DNA of 64,000 nucleotides, taken from contig NZ_CP018151.1 in the NCBI RefSeq assembly GCF_001889265.1, positions 186,001 through 250,000 on the forward strand. The letters are read 5' to 3'. A program made the position numbers and the translations under genes. Numbering within the stretch: the stretch's first letter is position 1; every line of letters starts with the position of its first letter. The stretch comes from Microbacterium sp. 1.5R. GTDB lineage: Bacteria; Actinomycetota; Actinomycetes; Actinomycetales; Microbacteriaceae. The notes beneath the pieces are model-generated. The model made no database searches. It was not told the origin of the DNA and worked only from the letters and a program-made list of their open reading frames with translations. Of the stretch, positions 8,925-16,418 are shown one piece after another.

Positions 8925-9040
8925 AAGAGGCTGCTTGACGGCCTGAGCAAGCGCCTCGCGTTTGAGCTCGTGGATCGGCACGAGTTCGGGTCAGGAGTGG
9001 TGGAGCAGCGGTGCCGACCAGCGCGCCTTCCTTATTCTCC
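8925..9040 (+). pseudogene. Remnant of a second DHFR-like gene (C-terminal third)
   Basis: The translation RLLDGLSKRLAFELVDRHEF followed by GSGVVEQRCRPARLP aligns closely with the end of the preceding gene, RLLEGLSERLSLELVDRREF then GSGAVANRYRPVPLDR. The upstream two thirds of the gene are missing. The similarity points to a tandem duplication or recombination between paralogues that left a truncated copy. No start codon or ribosome-binding site belongs to it. Confidence 0.7.
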
Positions 9041-9214
9041 GGGGCAGGGAATACTGCGACGCGGATGCCGAAGCGCGACTGTGTCATTGAACTCACTTGT
9101 CCTGAGTTACCTAACCATCACCCGACTGTTCCACGATTAGGCCATCAAAAGCTTGGTTCGAAAGGGGCCCGCGCGAACCTTGGCCTGTTGTCGCGGGCGC
9201 ACCCCGATGGCCGA

Positions 9215-9775
9215 TCACTCGAAGTCCGACAGATTCTCTCTTGTGTTATCCGCCTCTTCATTGACGAAACCATCCCATAGGAGATTTGCCACAAATATCA
9301 GAGACAGAGCAACGTAAGCGAGCGCGGCTGGCCCCGCCGCTCCAAGTGTGACGGCGATCCAGTGCGTAAGTGGCTCCACATCCTCTGTATCCATCAATGC
9401 AAGGATGAACACCGCGACGGCAGCTCCCACAGAGACGTGGATGCTCATGAGGATAAGTGCGCCGGCTTCGTTGAGAGCGCGAATGCGAACCGCGTCGACC
9501 TTTCGGCCGCGCGTGAGGATCCGTTCTCGCCATGCCGCCACCTGGGCAAACCCAGCCAGCAACGCACCAACTAGCAGCGCTGCTGCCGCGAGCATCATCT
9601 CAGCCTCGTTGGCGATCGTCTGAGTGGCTATCAGTGCAGTGGCCACAACGGCCGGGATGCCAAACAACGCGACGCGCGCACCCCAATCGGGCTTCTCGGC
9701 ACCGTTGGTCGATCGCCGCCGAAGTCCTGAGAGCACGCCTCCTAAGAGTGGGCGGGGGTTGAACCTGTCAAGCAT
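9215..9775 (-). CDS. Four-transmembrane-helix protein of unknown function, partner of the upstream gene
   Basis: The 186-residue product has four strongly hydrophobic segments, at about residues 34-55 (ALFGIPAVVATALIATQTIA), 60-80, 104-128 (AGALILMSIHVSVGAAVAVF) and 139-168, with a basic N-terminal tail and an acidic C-terminus (VNEEADNTRENLSDFE). Its ATG at 9775 lies inside the 3' end of the preceding gene (34-nt overlap) and is preceded by GAGGTGG, so the two are co-translated. A soluble protein coupled to a small membrane protein in an accessory region resembles the layout of several sensor plus membrane-effector defence systems. No family was recognised, so that role is only a hypothesis. 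Confidence 0.75.
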   Translation of the reverse strand: MLDRFNPRPLLGGVLSGLRRRSTNGAEKPDWGARVALFGIPAVVATALIATQTIANEAEMMLAAAALLVGALLAGFAQVAAWRERILTRGRKVDAVRIRALNEAGALILMSIHVSVGAAVAVFILALMDTEDVEPLTHWIAVTLGAAGPAALAYVALSLIFVANLLWDGFVNEEADNTRENLSDFE

Positions 9776-10854
9776 CGTGCCACCTCATGCGGATCGATCT
9801 CCTGGATCTCGACGCCCTCTTGATCTGCGATTTTCGCAAGACGCGAGGACACTTCTGAGTAGTGGGTATACGGATCCGGCTTGATGTCAGAGACGGGGTA
9901 CGTGAAGGCGTCCTTCAGAGTGTCCGCTGTGATGGTCGTGGTTGCCTCAGACGTACTCCGGACGCTGATCGCTGCTGTCTCATAGCGAGCTTGCTCGCCA
10001 TCGTCGATGAGATCCTGATCCTGAAGTAGATCAGAGACCTCGGACACTGCCTGATGAGCAGTCGTCGTTTCTCCGGCGCGCCAACGCTGAGTCCATCGCC
10101 TACCGAGAGTACGGCCGACATCGATGATGTTTTGATCTCGCAACTTGATCTGCAGAACCCGATCGACGTACGCCTTGCCGCCGCGAGCATCCATGCGCTT
10201 GCTCTTGAACACCACAGATGCGGAATCAGCGCCGGCGAGGATCTCGTCCAGATACGTATCGTCGGACGCCTGTTTATGGTCAAACATCAGGCGGGTCCTC
10301 TTCGGCGCAGCAGCTGGTCGGTTCCCTTTAGCTTTCGATGCGTCCCGAGCTTGTTTGTCGCGTGCCTGAAGCTCGCTACGGTGTTTCGTGCTCTCTTCCC
10401 GGAGAATCTTCAGGAGCCGAAGCAGAGGGTCGCGTCGGTGGATGGTCTGCGTAACCACAAAAAAATGGGAGTCGCGCTCAGACGGAAAAAGGAAGGTCAC
10501 GGCATGTTCAGCTTCGGGTGACCAATTCTCAAGGTTCTTTGCCTTCTTGTTGAGCTTCGTAGCTTTCGAGTGACTTCCCGTCTCACCAATCGAGATACCA
10601 ACGTGCAGCAAGTGTGCGTTGACGTCCTCCACGGTGTTAACCGTCGCTGTTCGCACCGGCTTTCCCGTCTCGCTCCCATCCGGCCGAGTGGATGGCAGGA
10701 ACCGAACGGTTCCATTACGTTGCAGGCGCCCAAGCAGGAGTGCGATCTCATGCCGCAGGGGCGAATCGTGTGCTGCGTTCAAGGGCTCGTTGCCCGACTT
10801 GCGATTTGGGTACGCCTCGACGATGAAGACCCTGAATCCGTATGTGCGTGCCAT
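9742..10854 (-). CDS. Unknown 370-residue soluble protein, first gene of a two-gene module
   Basis: The protein begins MARTYGFRVFIVEAYPNRKS and shows no signal peptide or membrane segment. Residues about 70-150 (TVNTVEDVNAHLLHVGISIG, FLFPSERDSHFFVVTQTIHR) look like a beta-rich domain. A highly charged lysine/arginine linker follows (about 155-185, RDKQARDASKAKGNRPAAAP), then a mixed alpha/beta C-terminal half containing DDTYLDEILAGADSASVVFK. I do not recognise the family. The gene ends within the start of the four-helix membrane protein, so they form one unit. It starts far from other genes and has lower GC than core neighbours, consistent with horizontal transfer. Confidence 0.75.
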   Translation of the reverse strand: MARTYGFRVFIVEAYPNRKSGNEPLNAAHDSPLRHEIALLLGRLQRNGTVRFLPSTRPDGSETGKPVRTATVNTVEDVNAHLLHVGISIGETGSHSKATKLNKKAKNLENWSPEAEHAVTFLFPSERDSHFFVVTQTIHRRDPLLRLLKILREESTKHRSELQARDKQARDASKAKGNRPAAAPKRTRLMFDHKQASDDTYLDEILAGADSASVVFKSKRMDARGGKAYVDRVLQIKLRDQNIIDVGRTLGRRWTQRWRAGETTTAHQAVSEVSDLLQDQDLIDDGEQARYETAAISVRSTSEATTTITADTLKDAFTYPVSDIKPDPYTHYSEVSSRLAKIADQEGVEIQEIDPHEVARCLTGSTPAHS

Positions 10855-11085
10855 TCGGTCAATATATCGGCACAGGCGTCATGGTTCACAATACTGCGGT
10901 GGCGTGACGAGCGGCTCGACGCCCCTCTTGATGGTCTTACACCGACCAGGATTGGAGCGGGAGACCAACTCCCTTCGCTCCGACCAACTGGGAGCTCGCG
11001 ATGGTTGGGTCGCTCCTCGCACGTCGGTTTCGAACGTAGTCGTGGTGCAAGGCAAGTCGCGTCGATCCCTGAGTAGCCTGTTCTA

Positions 11086-11655
11086 GTGCCCCGTCCCCGA
11101 AGTGAAGCCGCGCGCCAGTCCGTGCTCGAGGCAATGCGCACTGCCGTCGTGGCCGGTGAGTACGAGGCAGTGACAATCGAGGGACTCGCGGAGTCTGCGG
11201 CAGTCTCCAAACAGACGATCTACCGCTGGTGGCCGTCGAAGGCGGCGATCCTCGGCGAGGCGCTGCTCGAGGGAGAGGTGCCACTCGCGGATGCGACCGT
11301 CGCGATGAGCGACGATATCGGGGCCGACCTGCACGCCTGGTTCTCCGCGATGTCCGCCGGCATGGAGAGGCCCGAAGGCGTCGCACTCGCCAGAGCGCTC
11401 ATCGCGGTGACGGCCACCGATCACGAACTCGGACTCGCGCTCAACGAGCGGCTCGCGGCGCCGATCCGCTCGTGGGTTGCCGAGTGGATCGCGCGCGGAC
11501 AGTCGGCGGGCGAGATCCGCGCGGACGTGGATGCTGCCGCCATCGCCGACCAGCTCATCGCCATGGCGTCATATGCTGCGCTCATCGGTCAGCCGTTGAG
11601 CGTAGAGCGCGTCGAGGAGACGGTGACGCGGCTGCTGCGAGGCATTGCGCGGTAG
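11086..11655 (+). CDS. TetR/AcrR-family transcriptional regulator
   Basis: A 189-residue regulator with the TetR N-terminal HTH at about residues 10-57: ...YEAVTIEGLAESAAVSKQTI then YRWWPSKAAILGEALL, including the conserved YxxWxxKxxLxxE recognition region. The remaining helices form the ligand and dimer domain. The start is a GTG only a few bases after a TAGCCT-like hexamer, suggesting a leaderless transcript, common for actinobacterial TetR genes. No obvious target lies in divergent orientation. The downstream DUF1428 gene is on the same strand 80 bp away and could be co-regulated. Confidence 0.9.
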   Translation: MPRPRSEAARQSVLEAMRTAVVAGEYEAVTIEGLAESAAVSKQTIYRWWPSKAAILGEALLEGEVPLADATVAMSDDIGADLHAWFSAMSAGMERPEGVALARALIAVTATDHELGLALNERLAAPIRSWVAEWIARGQSAGEIRADVDAAAIADQLIAMASYAALIGQPLSVERVEETVTRLLRGIAR

Positions 11656-11735
11656 GAATCGTCCAGCCAGGGTGGAGGGGAACGGCGGCGGATATCCGCG
11701 CGATCAACAGGTGAAGCCGAGGACTGGAGCCGAGC

Positions 11736-12146
11736 ATGGTCATCGCTGACATCACCGTCGTTCCGGTGCCGACCGAACACAAAGCCGCCTATCTGGAGTT
11801 CTCGAAGCGGATGGCAGACGTGTACCGCCACCACGGTGCGATCAGCGTCGTCGACTACTGGCAGTCGAGTGATTCAGCGGATCAGGCCGACTTTCACGCC
11901 GACGGGGCGTCGTATGAAGCAAGCGAGCTCAAGAGCATCGCCGAGCTTGCGGGAGCGATCGCCGGAGAGTCCGTCGTGGTCTCGGTGATCACGTGGCCGT
12001 CGCGCGAGGCTCGCGACCGTGGGACGGCTGCCGCCACGCAGGACGCTCGTGTCCTCGAGACGCTCGACGAAGATCCCGTGTTCGACGGAGGTCGCGTGAT
12101 CGGTGACAGCTTCGAGATCGCGATGAGCGTTCAGCCCGACGAGTAA
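11736..12146 (+). CDS. DUF1428 family protein
   Basis: The 136-residue protein has the DUF1428 pattern of a dimeric alpha/beta barrel: ADITVVPVPTEHKAAYLEFS at the N-terminus, DVYRHHGAISVVDYW, and SVITWPSREARDRGTAAATQ in the second half, where most relatives read W.SKaaRD. Function of the family is unknown. The last 158 bp of the gene are overlapped on the other strand by the reading frame of a lipoprotein gene, a convergent antisense overlap that is unusual here. Confidence 0.85.
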   Translation: MVIADITVVPVPTEHKAAYLEFSKRMADVYRHHGAISVVDYWQSSDSADQADFHADGASYEASELKSIAELAGAIAGESVVVSVITWPSREARDRGTAAATQDARVLETLDEDPVFDGGRVIGDSFEIAMSVQPDE

Positions 12147-12537
12147 CCGGCGCCGGTTGCTTGGTGCAGTAGGCGAGCATCGCGTCGGTCGCTGCGCGCA
12201 TCTGGGTCGACGCTGCATCCAGCCCTGTGACGTCTCCGGTGATGGCCTTCTCGCCCTCGGCGACGAACGCGTCGATGCTCGTCGTCCACGAGTCGCGGAG
12301 CGTGACGAACTCGTCGGGTCCGTCGACACCGCGGATGTTCTCGGCGACGACCTTGACCTCATCGAGCGCCGCCTGCGCGGCCTCGGGGGTTGGTGAGCTG
12401 ACGCTCTCGATCACACCCGTCACCTGCACGGCCTGAGCAGCGACCTGACCGCAGGCCGCGAGGGTCGACGCCTGAGAGCATCCGGACAGCAGCAGGATGC
12501 CGACGGCCAGCGTCGCGAGCGCGGGGAGCTTCTTCAT
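11989..12537 (-). CDS. Small lipoprotein of unknown function, 3' end overlapping DUF1428 gene
   Basis: The start at 12537 gives MKKLPALATLAVGILLLSGC, a classic lipoprotein signal with a lipobox LLSGC at residues 16-20. The mature part (about residues 21-128) is a helical domain with paired cysteines (ACGQVAAQ, LAYCTKQ). The frame then continues for 52 more codons in Arg/Ser-rich sequence that lies antisense to the DUF1428 gene, until a stop at 11989. The plausible domain ends near residue 128, so the ancestral stop was probably lost and the tail is low-quality read-through. The upstream ATG at 12573 is rejected because it would bury the signal peptide. Confidence 0.75.
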   Translation of the reverse strand: MKKLPALATLAVGILLLSGCSQASTLAACGQVAAQAVQVTGVIESVSSPTPEAAQAALDEVKVVAENIRGVDGPDEFVTLRDSWTTSIDAFVAEGEKAITGDVTGLDAASTQMRAATDAMLAYCTKQPAPVTRRAERSSRSRSCHRSRDLRRTRDLRRASRGHERPAWRQPSHGREPRATAT

Positions 12538-12569
12538 GCGAGTCACTGTAGGCGGGGGAGATGTGAGGT

Positions 12570-12881
12570 TCACGCCGAGCCCCAGGCGGGGCCGGCGAAG
12601 GTCACCGGCTTGCCCGCGGCTTCTGCGTAGACGATCTCGCGGAACGTCGGTTCGCCGAAGCGCCCGCCCTGGTTCAGGACGACCACTCGATCGGCGAGGT
12701 CGATCCTGCGCAGGTGCAGCTCGTCGAGCGCGGCCTTCTGCTCTGCGGTGATCGGGGTGTCGATCTCGGCAGGCATGAGGACGATGACGCCGGCGAGCGT
12801 CAAGGACTGGCTCAGGGCTCTCATATCTTCGGCGAACCGCATGGAGCCGCAGATGCAGACAATCTCGGGACGCTCGGGCAC
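12570..12881 (-). CDS. Nucleoside 2-deoxyribosyltransferase-like protein
   Basis: This 103-residue protein starts MPERPEIVCICGSMRFAEDM, the ICGSMRF motif of the small deoxyribosyltransferase-like (TIR-related) family. It has a central strand VIVLMPAEIDTPIT and a C-terminal RIDLADRVVVLNQGGRFGEP followed by TFREIVYAEAAGKPV, where the Glu of YAEA-type motifs would sit. Relatives are annotated as nucleoside 2-deoxyribosyltransferases or DUF4406-like proteins and are mostly unstudied. It overlaps nothing and lies 32 bp upstream of the lipoprotein start on the same strand. Confidence 0.75.
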   Translation of the reverse strand: MPERPEIVCICGSMRFAEDMRALSQSLTLAGVIVLMPAEIDTPITAEQKAALDELHLRRIDLADRVVVLNQGGRFGEPTFREIVYAEAAGKPVTFAGPAWGSA

Positions 12882-12971
12882 GCGCTCAGCCTCTCACCCG
12901 GTGTGCAACGGGGCGATGAACGGGGAGCGCCGCCAGGCTACTTTGTCAATTGCTTGTCTCGCGACGTGCAC

Positions 12972-14108
12972 TTAATACAACCCCCGGGGGTGCTTCGAGT
13001 GTTGCAGGCAGGCGGGTCCCGTCGCCGAACGTGGGCGTCGGAAGCTCGCCCCTCGATCAACTACCGGACCCGACAGCTTCAACCATTCGCCCCAGTCTTC
13101 GTTGAGCATTCCTCGCTGGAATGCGGCAAGCTGCTGACGCTCCGCCGCGAAGTAATTGGCGAAGGCGTCCGCGACGGCCGGCCTCTTACCCTCAAGAACA
13201 TCAGCGGCTCTGCTGACGTATTCGATCGTGTCCCAGAGTAGATCCTGAACATCGACGAAGGCGCCGTCGATTCTCGCTGCGAGTGTCGCCGGAATATCCT
13301 CCGGTCCGATGCTCATCATCGGGCGTTTGGTGCGCCGCACGACGAGCTCGACCCCTGCCGCGAGGGGCGGATTCGGCTTCGCGAAATCGATCCACGATTC
13401 GTCGGGGCCAGCGGGGTGATCCTGAACGTGATCGAAGACCATCGGAAACTGGGGGTCTGCGATAAGGAACAGCGACAAGGGGTCGCGGTGCTTGTCGAAC
13501 CGATGAAGGTCGTTCAGCAGCACCGGTAGCCGAGCGCCAGTGACGAACGGTTGTATCGCGCGCAGTTTCGCGATCCGCTTGGCCCCGAGCGCAACAACGT
13601 GCTTGCGCCCCACGAGTGCGTCCCAGGCCTCCTCCGTCGATGCGATGGGGAAGGAAGTCTGAACATCCTCACCCTTCGTCCAGGTCAACGCAGGATCCGC
13701 GTGTGAGGCGAGGAACATCGCTCGATCCAGCGTTGCTCGCGCCTGGAAAAGGATGTTGCTCAGCTTGTACTCGAGCTCGACGGGCACGAGTTCGCCGCGG
13801 ACGCGAACTACGTATATTGCTCGCGTTCGATCGGGGTCGAAGCGCGGCACCGCGAGCACCCGAATTCGCTTGCGGTGGTAATCGGCAGCCTCGTGAAGGT
13901 AGTCAAACGACTCCTGCATCAGGATGCCGATTCCTTTGAACAGTCGGCTTGGCTCAGCGGGTTTGCTCACGATGTCATCATGGCGGGGGATTCGTCGTTC
14001 GCCTAGGTCTGCCACCACCTCGACTGCAGACTCGCTCGCTACGTCAGCCGTCAGCATGCACGAGCCTGTGCGGCCTGTGCGCAGCGAGCGAGGCTGAGAC
14101 AGTCGCAC
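12972..14108 (-). CDS. Hypothetical protein, orphan
   Basis: Up to 378 residues, no recognised domain. A coherent region begins near MQESFDYLHEAADYHRKRIR and continues through VRGELVPVELEYKLSNILFQ and FPMVFDHVQDHPAGPDESWI. It is soluble, with no signal or membrane helix. The true start is uncertain: candidates are the ATG at 14108, an ATG at 14057 and a GTG at 13970, none with a strong ribosome-binding site, and the first 45 residues read like non-coding sequence. Codon use is less biased than in the SDR gene next to it. Nothing in the context reveals a function. Confidence 0.6.
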   Translation of the reverse strand: MRLSQPRSLRTGRTGSCMLTADVASESAVEVVADLGERRIPRHDDIVSKPAEPSRLFKGIGILMQESFDYLHEAADYHRKRIRVLAVPRFDPDRTRAIYVVRVRGELVPVELEYKLSNILFQARATLDRAMFLASHADPALTWTKGEDVQTSFPIASTEEAWDALVGRKHVVALGAKRIAKLRAIQPFVTGARLPVLLNDLHRFDKHRDPLSLFLIADPQFPMVFDHVQDHPAGPDESWIDFAKPNPPLAAGVELVVRRTKRPMMSIGPEDIPATLAARIDGAFVDVQDLLWDTIEYVSRAADVLEGKRPAVADAFANYFAAERQQLAAFQRGMLNEDWGEWLKLSGPVVDRGASFRRPRSATGPACLQHSKHPRGLY

Positions 14109-14148
14109 GTCGGTTCGCGCCTACCGGCTCGAGGTCAACCTCCACCGC

Positions 14149-15150
14149 TTACTGCACCGACCATCCACCGTCGGACGCCAGCACGGCACCGTTGATGTTC
14201 ACGGCGTCGTCCGACAGCAGGAACGTGATCGACGCGGCGAGGTGCTCGGCGGTCGCGACCGTCGGGATCGCCTGCTGGAACGGGGCCAGGCGACCGGAGC
14301 CGTACTCCGACATGTTCGGGGGCATCGGAATGCCGGTGGCGACGCCGCCGGGAGCGACCGAGTTCACTCGGATGCCCTTCGGCCCGTACATGAACGCCGC
14401 GGACTTCGTGACGCCGATGATGCCGTGCTTGCTGGCCGTGTAGGCGTTGCCCGACGAGTTGCCACGCAGGCCCGCTTCGCTGGAGACGTTGAGGATCGAG
14501 CCGCGGCCGGCCTTCTCCATGATCGGCAGCACCGCGCGCATGAGCTTGAACGGGGCGGTGAGGTTGATGGCGATGACGCGGTCCCAGACGGCATCCGAGG
14601 TCTCGCCAGCGGGGGAGAAGTCGTCGTTGATGCCGGCGACGTTCGCGAGGGCGTCGATGCGGTCGCCCGCGGCGGCGATGACGGCGTCGATCGCGTCCTG
14701 CTTGGTGAGGTCTCCGGCGACGGTGGTGATGTCGGCATCCGGCAGCTCGGCCTTCAGAGCGTCGAGCTTGTCGGCGGCGATGTCGGAGGCGATGACGCGT
14801 CCTCCTTCACGGGCGATGCGGGATGCCGTGGCCTTACCGATTCCGGATGCTGCGCCCGTGACGATCACGGTCTTGCCCGCGAAACGTCCGGTGGTGGGCT
14901 TCTCCGTCCAGCCCTCGGACTCGTCGGCCTCGGGGATCTCGCCGCCGTTGGCTGCGCGCACTAGGTCATCGACGACCGACTGCGGGAGCGCACCCTGGCT
15001 CATCGCGACGAGCTGCTGCAGCGGGAGTCCGAGCACGGGGGTGAGGAGCTCGGGGTCGGCGCCCGTCTGCTCGAAGAGTGCGCGGATGAGTGGCCCGCCG
15101 GTCGGGTCGTTCATCCAGTCGCCGATGGTGGAGTGTGCTGTGAGGGCCAT
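14149..15150 (-). CDS. SDR-family oxidoreductase with an N-terminal helical extension
   Basis: Residues about 87-333 are a classical short-chain dehydrogenase: GKTVIVTGAASGIGKATASR (Rossmann TGxxxGIG), the NVAG segment in IDALANVAGINDD, the catalytic Ser in SILNVSSEAGLRG, and the YxxxK pair in NAYTASKHGIIGV. The first 85 residues are an extra domain (STIGDWMNDPTGGPLIRALF, ALPQSVVDDLVRAANGGEIP) not present in ordinary 250-residue SDRs. I do not know its role. AAGGAG lies 7 nt upstream of the ATG at 15150. Substrate unknown. Confidence 0.88.
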   Translation of the reverse strand: MALTAHSTIGDWMNDPTGGPLIRALFEQTGADPELLTPVLGLPLQQLVAMSQGALPQSVVDDLVRAANGGEIPEADESEGWTEKPTTGRFAGKTVIVTGAASGIGKATASRIAREGGRVIASDIAADKLDALKAELPDADITTVAGDLTKQDAIDAVIAAAGDRIDALANVAGINDDFSPAGETSDAVWDRVIAINLTAPFKLMRAVLPIMEKAGRGSILNVSSEAGLRGNSSGNAYTASKHGIIGVTKSAAFMYGPKGIRVNSVAPGGVATGIPMPPNMSEYGSGRLAPFQQAIPTVATAEHLAASITFLLSDDAVNINGAVLASDGGWSVQ

Positions 15151-15193
15151 GGTCGAGCTCCTTGAGGCTTGGGTTTCGCAACGGTGCGTCTAC

Positions 15194-15469
15194 TTACCAG
15201 ACTAGCGCTGCAAGCATTGCTTCGCTCCATGCGAAGATGCGGGGGGTTCGCCCTCCGGGGATGCAGTCTTTTTCCCTATGACCAAGACATGCGTTTCCAG
15301 TGAGACCGCACAAGCCGCGATCTTGGCTATTTTGATAAAGCTGCGCCTCCCGCATCGTCGTGAAGCCGCGCTTCGGAGGCTCGGAGCGATACGCCTTGCG
15401 ATAGCGCACACGGTAGCGGCTACCGTTCTCCGATTCGTGTGGGCGATGGCATGAATCGATGGTCGGCAC
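15194..15469 (-). pseudogene. Truncated tyrosine-recombinase (phage integrase) N-terminal fragment
   Basis: Residues about 13-48 of this frame read ENGSRYRVRYRKAYRSEPPK and RGFTTMREAQLYQNS, which match the N-terminal arm-type DNA-binding domain of actinobacterial integrases (RYRVRYRxPDxxxxxKRGFxTKREAExF). The match stops after about 50 codons and the remaining frame is unrelated, so the core-binding and catalytic domains are missing. It lies between an ordinary SDR gene and the run of accessory genes leading to the restriction locus, so it is probably a scar of an element that integrated here. Confidence 0.65.
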
Positions 15470-15533
15470 CGAGGGCCCCGGCGCGCGCGGGAACGATCGG
15501 CGCGCTGATCGAGCGGCTCGGTGGTGAGCTGGG

Positions 15534-16301
15534 ATGCTGGCATCTATGGACGCATATGCTCAGTACGCCCGATCCAGACGAAGCCGTCCTATGGGACTCA
15601 ATAACAGGCGCTTGGCCGCCCTGCTTGGGGACTTCGTGTACGAGGCATCAAGCGCAGAAGATGAGTCGCGTCGGTACCTGGAGATGCTGTACGACGCGGG
15701 CACGCGAGTTCTCGCCGGCTCAGACCTCAAATCTCTGGAGGCTTTCACCAGCGAGCACAATAGAGACCAACGCAGAGCCGAGGGCATCAAGGAGAAGTAC
15801 GTCGCGTGGGACCGTGTCGATGGTCTCTCCCAGAAAATTATCCACACCCTCTCGCAAACTGGCGTCCGCACAGAACCCGATTTCGCCGAGAACTCGGCCG
15901 CGCTGGATCGGATGTTCCTCACGACGAAAGCCCTACGCGTTTTCCGGAATCAGGTTGCCCACCGCACTCCGAGTGATGGAGGCGGGCAACTGCACTTCTA
16001 CCGCGAGAACGACGGTTCTGTCACCCCGCGCGACATCTGGGGCTGGACCGAGGTAGCCGCTAGCTACTGGTCCAACTTGGCGTCGATCATGAACGCACTA
16101 ACCATGGCGACGGGAGTTGCCACAGTCCCGGCGGCGGTGACCAGGGATTCCCGTCCGCTGCAGTGGCCGCCAGCCAGTATTTCTGTCCATGGCCTGAGGG
16201 TGATCGAACGAAGCGGCATTCCGGTGCCAGGTCAGAGACTCAGAGACGCCCAAGCGGAGTGGGCCGGACTGACGCGCCGGTGGAAGCGTCAACGTCGCTG
16301 A
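15534..16301 (+). CDS. Hypothetical protein with a HEPN-like R-x4-H motif
   Basis: A helical 255-residue protein. Residues 134-145 read LRVFRNQVAHRT, and RNQVAH at 138-143 fits the R-x4-H motif of HEPN domains, common in toxin and defence RNases and in non-catalytic nucleotide-binding proteins. The N-terminal half (FVYEASSAEDESRRYLEMLY) is also helical. The start may be the ATG at 15534, 15546 or 15591; none has a good ribosome-binding site. It converges on hsdR, with a perfect inverted repeat between them. A role in defence is suggested only by the motif and by the neighbouring restriction genes. Confidence 0.65.
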   Translation: MLASMDAYAQYARSRRSRPMGLNNRRLAALLGDFVYEASSAEDESRRYLEMLYDAGTRVLAGSDLKSLEAFTSEHNRDQRRAEGIKEKYVAWDRVDGLSQKIIHTLSQTGVRTEPDFAENSAALDRMFLTTKALRVFRNQVAHRTPSDGGGQLHFYRENDGSVTPRDIWGWTEVAASYWSNLASIMNALTMATGVATVPAAVTRDSRPLQWPPASISVHGLRVIERSGIPVPGQRLRDAQAEWAGLTRRWKRQRR

Positions 16302-16312
16302 CCCTCACCTGC

Positions 16313-16365
16313 GACTGCTGACGGTTCGATGACACGTCAACGAGTGAACCGAACCGTCAGCAGTC
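16313..16365. terminator. Bidirectional hairpin between convergent genes
   Basis: A perfect 16-bp inverted repeat, GACTGCTGACGGTTCG at 16313-16328 and its complement at 16350-16365, with a 21-nt loop. It lies just after the stop of the HEPN-like gene and upstream of the end of hsdR on the other strand, the expected place for a shared terminator. There is no T-tract on either side. Confidence 0.7.
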
Positions 16366-16418
16366 CCGTGAGATAACCACTGTGCTAGCTGCGTCTGTTC
16401 TTCATAGCGGTGTGGCGC

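Noticed and set aside
9742..10854. Assignment of the two-gene module to Kiwa
   Set aside because: KwaA is a four-helix membrane protein, but the partner here shows no recognisable DUF4868 pattern and the gene order is opposite.
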